Of a stretch of DNA of 28,341 nt, positions 23,813 to 28,341 are shown in pieces. The DNA lies in NCBI GenBank assembly GCA_910587085.1, contig CAJUMC010000041.1, forward strand, positions 1-28,341. The letters are read 5' to 3'. Under the pieces are notes generated by a model. It saw nothing but the letters and a program-made list of their open reading frames with translations, ran no database searches and was not told the origin of the DNA. Source of the stretch: an uncultured Lachnospiraceae bacterium (GTDB lineage Bacteria > Bacillota > Clostridia > Lachnospirales > Lachnospiraceae). Made by a program: the position numbers and the translations under genes. Every line of letters starts with the position of its first letter. The first letter of the stretch is position 1.

Positions 23813-24398
23813 GCATCCGTTCAGAAAATTTCAGAAGTACATAGTAATCCGTATAGATTTTTCCGTCATCCCCTCCGATCAGCGTTTCCTTGGATTCGGC
23901 AAAACCGGCCTGCTCTGCGGCCTTTCTCCGCTCGGCAGCGAACGGCGGAATTTTCGTAGCAAGCATCCGGCAGCCAAACAGCGCAAAGGCCGGCGGTACG
24001 ATGAGGGAGAGGATTTCCTGTATGCGCTCCTCTCTCTCGTAATCGCTCCGCAGATCCAGCCTCAGCAGACCGCAGTCGTAAAAATAGTCGGTTATTTTCC
24101 CTGTTCGGTTAAATAATTCGATGGTTCCTACCGCATGGCCGGTGTTCCTGTCCACAACCGCCCAGCGCACAAAGCCTCTGTCCCTGTATGCCCGCAGCCA
24201 GAAATCAATGGCCTTCTGCATGCGCTCCAGAGTCGTGTAGTGAAAATCATCGCCGTTGCAGTTGTCGCTGTTGAAAAACGGCACCGCCCGCTCATCCGAA
24301 TAAACAGCGAGCAGATCAGATGCATCGGAAGTCTCCACCAGCCTGAAAAGATAATTTTTGTTTTCGTATACCGGACATTTTTCGTATGGATCTACCAT
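23784..24398 (-). CDS. GNAT-family N-acetyltransferase (RimJ/RimL-like)
   Basis: A 204-residue acyltransferase. Seen: N-terminal FRLVETSDASDLLAVYSDE, central WAVVDRNTGHAVGTIELF, and a C-terminal half where the acetyl-CoA motif is less clear than usual (LRLDLRSDYEREERIQEIL), with PPAFALFGCRMLATKIPPFA replacing the standard end. Known: this type acetylates ribosomal proteins, antibiotics or other amines. The weak CoA motif leaves activity uncertain. Start ATG 24398 with GGAGG seven bases upstream. Its 3' end overlaps the AGCS gene convergently by 29 bases. Confidence 0.78.
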   Translation of the reverse strand: MVDPYEKCPVYENKNYLFRLVETSDASDLLAVYSDERAVPFFNSDNCNGDDFHYTTLERMQKAIDFWLRAYRDRGFVRWAVVDRNTGHAVGTIELFNRTGKITDYFYDCGLLRLDLRSDYEREERIQEILSLIVPPAFALFGCRMLATKIPPFAAERRKAAEQAGFAESKETLIGGDDGKIYTDYYVLLKFSERMPTCDPASCR

Positions 24399-24589
24399 AA
24401 CAGCACCTCCTGAAATTTTATGTTTTACAGAGACGCATACAGACTTATCATTTAGATATGGATTGCTATATTTTTACATCCCGTTCCCGCAGTATTTCCG
24501 GCGGTTCCTCCGCCTCCGCCATGCTCCGGGCCGGGCTGCCGCTCCCGGCTGTCCGCCGCATTCTCTTGATTATAAAATACCACAGCATA

Positions 24590-24609
24590 TATGACAGCTG
24601 TCTGTCATA
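24590..24609. promoter_or_regulatory. Perfect inverted repeat, candidate operator
   Basis: TATGACAG-CTGT-CTGTCATA, eight-base arms and a four-base centre, in the 320-base gap between the divergent GNAT and Imm1-like genes. TTGATT and TATATG just upstream on the plus strand could form a promoter covered by it. The rest of this gap is AT-rich with no gene. Confidence 0.5.
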
Positions 24610-24670
24610 ATTCCGGATATCTTAGAAATTATTTTTTCTCATATAGTAATTATTTTGTCCCTTTTCGGAA

Positions 24671-24699
24671 TTGCGTACCCGTTAAAAATAAATTATGAT
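24671..24699 (+). promoter_or_regulatory. Sigma-A promoter of the Imm1-like gene
   Basis: TTGCGT (24671-24676), 17 bases, TATGAT (24694-24699), 38 bases before the start codon. Confidence 0.65.
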
Positions 24700-24737
24700 T
24701 ATACTAACAACTTTGGAATTTGGGGAGAGGTAATTAT

Positions 24738-25076
24738 ATGGTCATTGATAGTTGGGAAAACGGTCAGTATAAAGAAATCTGGGTTTATTCAAATGAAACA
24801 GAGGACGATGAACGGGCGATGTGTGGGTTGATAAATGGTAATTGGGGGTGGCTCAATTATTATAACGAGGAAGGCGACGCAGGATTAAGCTCCAGAAATC
24901 CGAACTATACTGGTACAGATGATGAGAACATGGATTTTATAATAAATGGTGAACTTGACCCATTTCCTTTATCTTATGTGTTGCCCGCTGAACAGGTGAT
25001 GGAAGCTCTTGAATATTTTGAAAAGTATCATAAGCTGCCCACATTCATAACATGGCATGATGATAATGTCGCTTAG
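24738..25076 (+). CDS. Imm1-like orphan immunity protein
   Basis: A 112-residue soluble, acidic protein. Seen: INGNWGWLNYYNEEGDAGLS, SRNP, a central Asp/Glu run, then LPAEQVMEALEYFEKYHKLP and FITWHDD at the end. From memory this order (GN-LxYY--GD-G-SSRNP, then P-EQ--EAL-YF--G-LP--I-WHDD) is that of Imm1, an immunity family linked to polymorphic toxins with nuclease or deaminase domains. Start ATG 24738 follows GAGAGG; an upstream TTG in frame is less likely. No toxin gene is next to it. The gene and its surroundings are much more AT-rich than neighbouring genes, which suggests recent transfer. A hairpin follows immediately. Confidence 0.75.
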   Translation: MVIDSWENGQYKEIWVYSNETEDDERAMCGLINGNWGWLNYYNEEGDAGLSSRNPNYTGTDDENMDFIINGELDPFPLSYVLPAEQVMEALEYFEKYHKLPTFITWHDDNVA

Positions 25077-25099
25077 AAACTCCAGTTAGTGGAGTTTCT
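25075..25099 (+). terminator. Hairpin at the end of the Imm1-like gene
   Basis: AGAAACTCCA / TGGAGTTTCT, a perfect ten-base stem with loop GTTAG, overlapping the TAG stop. No T-run follows on either strand, so it may be a weak terminator or an mRNA-stabilising end. Confidence 0.5.
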
Positions 25100-25146
25100 A
25101 ATGGGAACATTTTTCCGAAAAGAGAGATTATTTTTTGTCGTATATT

Positions 25147-25192
25147 CTTTTTTGTATAATGAAATTATTCTTTCTTGTATAACGAAATTATT
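25147..25192. repeat. 23-bp tandem duplication at the 3' end of the WYL gene
   Basis: Units 25147-25169 and 25170-25192 differ at two positions. On the minus strand each encodes ERIISLYKK in a different frame relative to the gene end; the first copy met by the ribosome supplies the present C-terminus ISLYKKE and stop. Confidence 0.85.
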
Positions 25193-26094
25193 CTTTCTGC
25201 AGCCTCCTTCAGCCGCTGCCGGATATGTTCCGGTGCTGTCACCTCCATACCGTCCCCAAGAGAAAGGAGCGTTCCGAACCACAGCTGCTCGCTGTCAACC
25301 ACCGTCGCTTTCATTAAAACATCCCCGTTCCCGTACTCCTCTGCAACAACTCCCTCGAGATATTCGGCCGCGCGCACGCACCGCTTTGCTGCACCGGAAA
25401 AATATTTCGGTATACTGCCGCGTATCCGTCCCGTCCGTCTCCTGCAGAATCGCATCCGCCGGCTTATGCTCCCTGGTAAAAGACTCGTCCGTAACCTCCA
25501 GACTGCTCATCCGTACAAGCTTGTAGGTGCGGTAGTCCTCTTTCACCCGGGAATAGGCAAGCAGATACCACGCATACCACCGGTACAGCACGGCAACTGG
25601 CTCAACCCGGTGTACACGGGTTTCGCCGCTGTTATTCGTATAGATAAAGCTCACGGTGCGTTTTTGGGCTACAGCAGCCTGCAGCCGCTGCAGAACATCC
25701 TGATCGCCCTCGCGAAGAACAGAAAAATCCAGAATAATGCCGCTTGCCTCTTTCGCCGGAGCGGCATCCGACACGCAGATAAGCTTCTCCAGGGCATGCT
25801 CCGCCTGCCGGCTGCCGGTTGCCGAAACCAGCCCCCGCAGCGCCGTCAGAATAAGGGAATATTCGCCCGGCGTGGCAAACTCCTTGTCCATTTTAACGAT
25901 TCGGATATTTCATATCCCCCGGCGGCGCCGTTCACCGAAACCACCGGGATGCCGGACAGACACAGAGAGTCGATATCCCGCTGTATCGTCCGCAGCGACA
26001 CCTCAAAATGCTTCGCCAGCTCGCTGGCGGAGGTTCTGCCGTGGTTGAGGAGATATACGGTAATTGCATAGAGACGTTCGATTTTCATTGTCAT
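25165..26094 (-). pseudogene. WYL-domain transcriptional regulator with two frameshifts
   Basis: Three overlapping minus-strand frames join into one regulator of about 310 residues. Frame one (from ATG 26094) holds the HTH: ITVYLLNHGRTSASELAKHF and VSLRTIQRDIDSL. Near 25888 the run TTAAAATGG shifts the frame; adding one A restores ESLK to MDKEFATPGEYSLILTALRG. The middle frame has the WYL core (FIYTNNSGETRVHRVEPVAV, YRWYAWYLLAYS, YKLVRMSSLEVTDESF). A second shift near 25375, in GCGTGCGCGCGGCC, returns to AAEYLEGVVAEEYGNGDVLM and the C-terminal domain. Known: such regulators bind DNA and sense ligands through WYL. Single-base errors in short repeats could be decay or sequencing artefacts. The start overlaps by four bases a frame from the GNAT gene upstream. 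Confidence 0.85.
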
Positions 26095-26270
26095 ACCTGT
26101 TTATGCCGCAGGTTCGTCTGCGCCAGGCTGCCGGAATCCTCGAGAGATTCTGTTGTGCATGCCTTCTCAGATTCTGCCGCACCTTCCTTTTCTTTTTCGT
26201 CTTCCTCGGTGTACCTGCGAGACTCCTTTTTCCTGCAATGAACAGCGGTTATCCTGCACTGTCCGCCGGA
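26091..26270 (-). other. Orphaned in-frame tail of the upstream GNAT frame
   Basis: In the same frame as the GNAT gene at 26574-27260, an open stretch of 59 codons follows the repeat array: hydrophilic, with RRYTEEDEKEKEGAAESEKA and ending LAQTNLRHKQV. Its TGA (26091-26093) overlaps the WYL start ATG (26092-26094), the ATGA pattern of coupled genes. It has no start codon. It may be the remains of a longer GNAT C-terminus separated by the repeat array, or chance. Confidence 0.35.
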
Positions 26271-26638
26271 TTACCCTCACTGCTCAGAGTTTTCCATACA
26301 CTATCCGCCAGCTTTCCTGCACTATTCACTGTCTTCCCCGCACCGTCCGCTGGCTTTCCTGCACTGCTCAAAGTTTTCCATACACTATCCGCCGTTTTTC
26401 CTGCACTCCTCACTGTCTTCCCTGCACCGTCCGCCGGTTTTCCTGCACTGTTCACAGTTTTCCATGCACTATCCGCTGGCTTTCCTGCACTATTCACTGT
26501 CTTCCCTGCACCGTCCGGCGGTTTTCCTGCACTGCTCAAAGTTTTCCATACACTATCCGCCGTTTTTCCTGCACTATTCACTGTCTTCGCCGCACTGTCC
26601 GCCGGATTCCCTGCACTGCTCAAAGTCTTCCCTTCGCT
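26238..26638. repeat. 42-bp minisatellite with 84-bp higher-order pattern
   Basis: Eight full units start at 26280, 26322, 26364, 26406, 26448, 26490, 26532 and 26574, with partial units at both ends. Two types alternate: A (CTGCTCAAAGTTTTCCATAC...) and B (CTATTCACTGTCTTCCCTGC...), giving an 84-bp dimer. Units at 26364 and 26532 are identical. On the minus strand one frame is open through all units and reads a 14-residue repeat, SAGKxADxxxKTxx, while the GNAT frame meets TAG in each complete unit of type A and in most of type B. Because the unit is divisible by three, frames on both strands stay open and simulate long genes. It is not CRISPR: units are contiguous without spacers. Confidence 0.95.
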
Positions 26639-27260
26639 GCTCATAAAACTCAAGAACATAATTGCTGCCGTTCTGCGGATCCGTCCGGGCTTCCGAATGA
26701 GTACGGCGAAAACCGCAGGACAGTGCCAGTGCATGGGAGGCCAAATTCAGCGAACGGCAGCTGTACACGAAGCGCTCCGCTCCGAGTTCCCAAAAGCAGT
26801 ATTCCAGAAGCGCCGTCACAATCTGCTTTCCGTAACCGCGGCGCACAAACGCAGGGCCTACCGCGATCCCGGTATCCTCATAAACACCATCCGCAATCTT
26901 TGTTATCCCTGCAAAGCCGATTGCCTCACCGGTCATATTCCGGATTGTCTCCCCGGCCATTTTCTCACCTGCAGCGCCGACCGCTCCCCCGATTGCCCTG
27001 CCGGCGCTGCGCCGGACGCAGACGCTTCCTTTATGCGCCTTCCTGAAAACCGTCCATGCAAGCGGATGCTCCTTCTGCCAGGCGATGGTTCTTCTCATCC
27101 TCTCCTGCGCTTCTTCCGCACTTGGGGTCACTCTCCATCGCATATATTTCGCGCTCTCCTCCTGAGACCAGAGATTTCGGTACATCGCCTCCCAGTCGGA
27201 AAAAACCGCAGTATCCAGAATCAGATTTTCGGTTTCTATCCTCTTTCTCGCAGACTGCAT
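26574..27260 (-). CDS. GNAT-family acetyltransferase ending inside the minisatellite
   Basis: A 228-residue RimJ/RimL-type acetyltransferase. Seen: N-terminal RKRIETENLILDTAVFSDWE, MRWRVTPSAEEAQERMRRTI, a Gly/Ala/Arg-rich insertion of about 30 residues (roughly 85-118) before GEAIGFAGITKI, acetyl-CoA motif AFVRRGYGKQIVTALLEYCF and C-terminal SLNLASHALALSCGFRRTHS. The fold looks complete by YVLEFYEQRRED; the last 20 residues are encoded by the first repeat unit and stop at its TAG. Start ATG 27260 with GGGGGAG five bases upstream. The next GNAT gene ends 55 bases before this start, so they may be cotranscribed. The insertion and the repeat-derived tail are unusual; the fold core should be intact. 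Confidence 0.82.
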   Translation of the reverse strand: MQSARKRIETENLILDTAVFSDWEAMYRNLWSQEESAKYMRWRVTPSAEEAQERMRRTIAWQKEHPLAWTVFRKAHKGSVCVRRSAGRAIGGAVGAAGEKMAGETIRNMTGEAIGFAGITKIADGVYEDTGIAVGPAFVRRGYGKQIVTALLEYCFWELGAERFVYSCRSLNLASHALALSCGFRRTHSEARTDPQNGSNYVLEFYEQRREDFEQCRESGGQCGEDSE

Positions 27261-27314
27261 CAGTCTCCCCCTTCTATTTCTTCTGCACCGGAAAATTCTG
27301 CAACACGGCACAGC

Positions 27315-27818
27315 TTATCTCGCTTCGCGCGCATCCATACCCTCCCGGAGCTTTTCTTCCGGCAATTCCATTTCGGCATTCTTTTCTACAAAACCGTATT
27401 TTTCATACAGCGGGCGTCCCATATCCGTCGCTTCCAATGAAATGGCCGTAATTCCTCTGCTCCTGGCATCTCTGATCAGCCTGTTCAGGGTCTGATATGC
27501 AATCCCTCTTCTTCTGTATTCGGCTCTCGTATACATATTCATTATGTACGCCTTTTTACCGCTTGGATTGTGATAAGTCGGCATCACTTGAAAAAAACTG
27601 ATACCGCCGGTTCCGGCAAAACAGCTTCCGTCATATATCAGATATGCAATATGCGTACCGTCGCAAAGTGATTTCTTGTAGTAATCATAAGATTGCTTTT
27701 TCACCTCGCTCATGTCCGTATCTTTCGAAAGCCGGTTGGCCGCCCTTAATACTTCTACTCTTGTTTCTGTTAATATGTCCAAATCTTCAATGGCAGCTTT
27801 TTTATATACTAAATTCAT
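27315..27818 (-). CDS. GNAT-family N-acetyltransferase
   Basis: A 167-residue acyltransferase with the full single-domain layout. Seen: N-terminal YKKAAIEDLDILTETRVEVL, central strand YDGSCFAGTGGISFFQVMPT, acetyl-CoA loop MYTRAEYRRRGIAYQTLNRL (R-R-x-G-I/x-A pattern) and the terminal ISLEATDMGRPLYEKYGFVE with the usual LYEKYGF. Start ATG 27818 with GGAGG six bases upstream. A promoter lies at 27894-27923. It precedes a second GNAT gene on the same strand by 54 bases. The substrate cannot be told. Confidence 0.92.
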   Translation of the reverse strand: MNLVYKKAAIEDLDILTETRVEVLRAANRLSKDTDMSEVKKQSYDYYKKSLCDGTHIAYLIYDGSCFAGTGGISFFQVMPTYHNPSGKKAYIMNMYTRAEYRRRGIAYQTLNRLIRDARSRGITAISLEATDMGRPLYEKYGFVEKNAEMELPEEKLREGMDAREAR

Positions 27819-27893
27819 TTTTATCCTCCGCCAAATACCATTTGCATATCTGCATCATCCCGGGAAAAAGAAAAAGCCGGAGTCACGCAGCAC

Positions 27894-27923
27894 AGTATAA
27901 CACAAAACCCGTGGAACGTGTAA
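27894..27923 (-). promoter_or_regulatory. Promoter of the GNAT pair
   Basis: Minus strand: TTACAC (27923-27918), 18 bases, TATACT (27899-27894). It begins just after the tRNA terminator and points at the GNAT gene at 27818. Confidence 0.6.
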
Positions 27924-27929
27924 CCGAAC

Positions 27930-27982
27930 AAAAAACAGCCGCAAACCCGGGATTTCTCTGAGAAATCCCGAATTAGCGGCTG
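27930..27982 (-). terminator. Terminator after tRNA-Leu
   Basis: On the minus strand CAGCCGC (27982-27976 side) pairs with GCGGCTG, enclosing a second stem CGGGATTTCT / AGAAATCCCG, then six T. It begins 12 bases after the tRNA 3' end. Confidence 0.8.
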
Positions 27983-27993
27983 CGCTCCCAGCA

Positions 27994-28073
<80 letters not shown>

Positions 28074-28124
28074 AGGCAGTGCGTCTGCCGGAAATTATCC
28101 GGCGCTACACCGATGATCAGATAT

Positions 28125-28153
28125 ATTATATCAAACTTATTCTGTTTCTTCAA
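28125..28153 (-). promoter_or_regulatory. Sigma-A promoter of tRNA-Leu
   Basis: Minus strand: TTGAAG (28153-28148), 17 bases, TATAAT (28130-28125), about 50 bases upstream of the mature tRNA. A GCCGG/CCGGC hairpin lies in the leader. Confidence 0.8.
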
Positions 28154-28341
28154 CTGTTTTCCTTCTGTCTTTTCATGCAGTTTCATTGCTGAAAAGATCG
28201 GAAAACGCGTCAGGGATTGCGCAGCTTGATGCGCATGCATCTCTGACCGGAATGAGACGGCGGAATGTCCGGCCGATTATCACACATAAACCTAGATTAT
28301 TCACGGCACAGCCATGAAAATGGCTGAAAGCCACATAGTTT
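28154..28341. other. Right-edge region without a recognisable gene
   Basis: I see no gene here. AGCCAT-GAAA-ATGGCT (28310-28325) is a perfect small hairpin close to the window end, without a T-run. It may belong to a repeat or a gene end beyond the window. Confidence 0.4.

Noticed and set aside
22345..23844. 499-codon plus-strand frame overlapping the AGCS gene
   Set aside because: It is longer than the real gene but rich in Arg, Cys and His and without family motifs; the other frame has all AGCS landmarks and a ribosome site.
26238..26638. CRISPR array
   Set aside because: Repeat units are directly contiguous with no unique spacers, and no cas gene is near.
26064..27440. Long open frames on the plus strand across the minisatellite (458 and 297 codons)
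   Set aside because: They stay open because the repeat unit is divisible by three and lacks stops in those frames. They lie antisense to a recognisable GNAT gene, and no start has a good ribosome site.
27795..27863. Possible 18-codon leader peptide before the last GNAT gene
   Set aside because: The ATG ATG start has no clear ribosome site and the frame merely overlaps the GNAT start; too weak to call.

Overview
The window most resembles the chromosome of a gut Clostridia, probably Lachnospiraceae. The evidence is T-box control of pheST, an ECF sigma factor paired with a short membrane partner, an AgrC/LytTR two-component pair, BlaI, WYL and TetR regulators, Gram-positive ribosome binding sites (GGAGG) and GC-leaning housekeeping genes. 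I see no transposase, integrase, phage gene or CRISPR array. Most genes lie on the minus strand; the plus strand carries an EamA transporter, a broken TetR gene, a BlaI/AGCS pair and an Imm1-like gene.

Left part (1-8250). A two-gene MotA/TolQ/ExbB-like and ExbD-like proton channel pair runs off the left edge. A GNAT acetyltransferase with an internal 42-bp repeat and an EamA transporter with a structured leader follow. Next, all on the minus strand, come a DUF4097 lipoprotein, an ECF sigma factor and a membrane-anchored serpin. This looks like a stress-response module in which the serpin occupies the place usual for an anti-sigma factor. The next gene fuses an XRE-type DNA-binding domain to a PurM-like (AIR synthetase fold) domain with an altered nucleotide-binding motif.

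Middle (8330-17110). A dCache chemoreceptor, an AgrC-like histidine kinase and a LytTR response regulator are in line on the minus strand and may be one signalling unit; the regulator also has its own promoter. Then comes pheST, with a T-box leader whose candidate specifier codon is UUC and a terminator after pheT.

Right part (17200-28341) is accessory. It holds two orphan immunity-type genes (Imm51-like, and Imm1-like in an AT-rich patch), an esterase-like hydrolase coupled to a 46-residue membrane peptide, a divergent TetR gene broken by two frameshifts, a DUF5060/DUF4038/DUF5605-type glycosidase, BlaI followed by an AGCS amino-acid symporter instead of BlaR1, three GNAT acetyltransferases, a WYL regulator with two frameshifts, and tRNA-Leu(UAG).

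A recurring oddity is low-complexity or tandem repeats, in steps divisible by three, inside or at the end of unrelated genes: two GNATs (42-bp units in both), the serpin (54-bp units), the glycosidase and the AGCS symporter. The largest is a 42-bp minisatellite at 26238-26638 with an 84-bp higher-order pattern. It lies over the 3' end of a GNAT gene and may have truncated it. The most novel items are, in my view, the XRE-PurM fusion, the stator-like pair, the ECF-serpin module and the minisatellite. All functions are read from sequence by eye; no database search was run.
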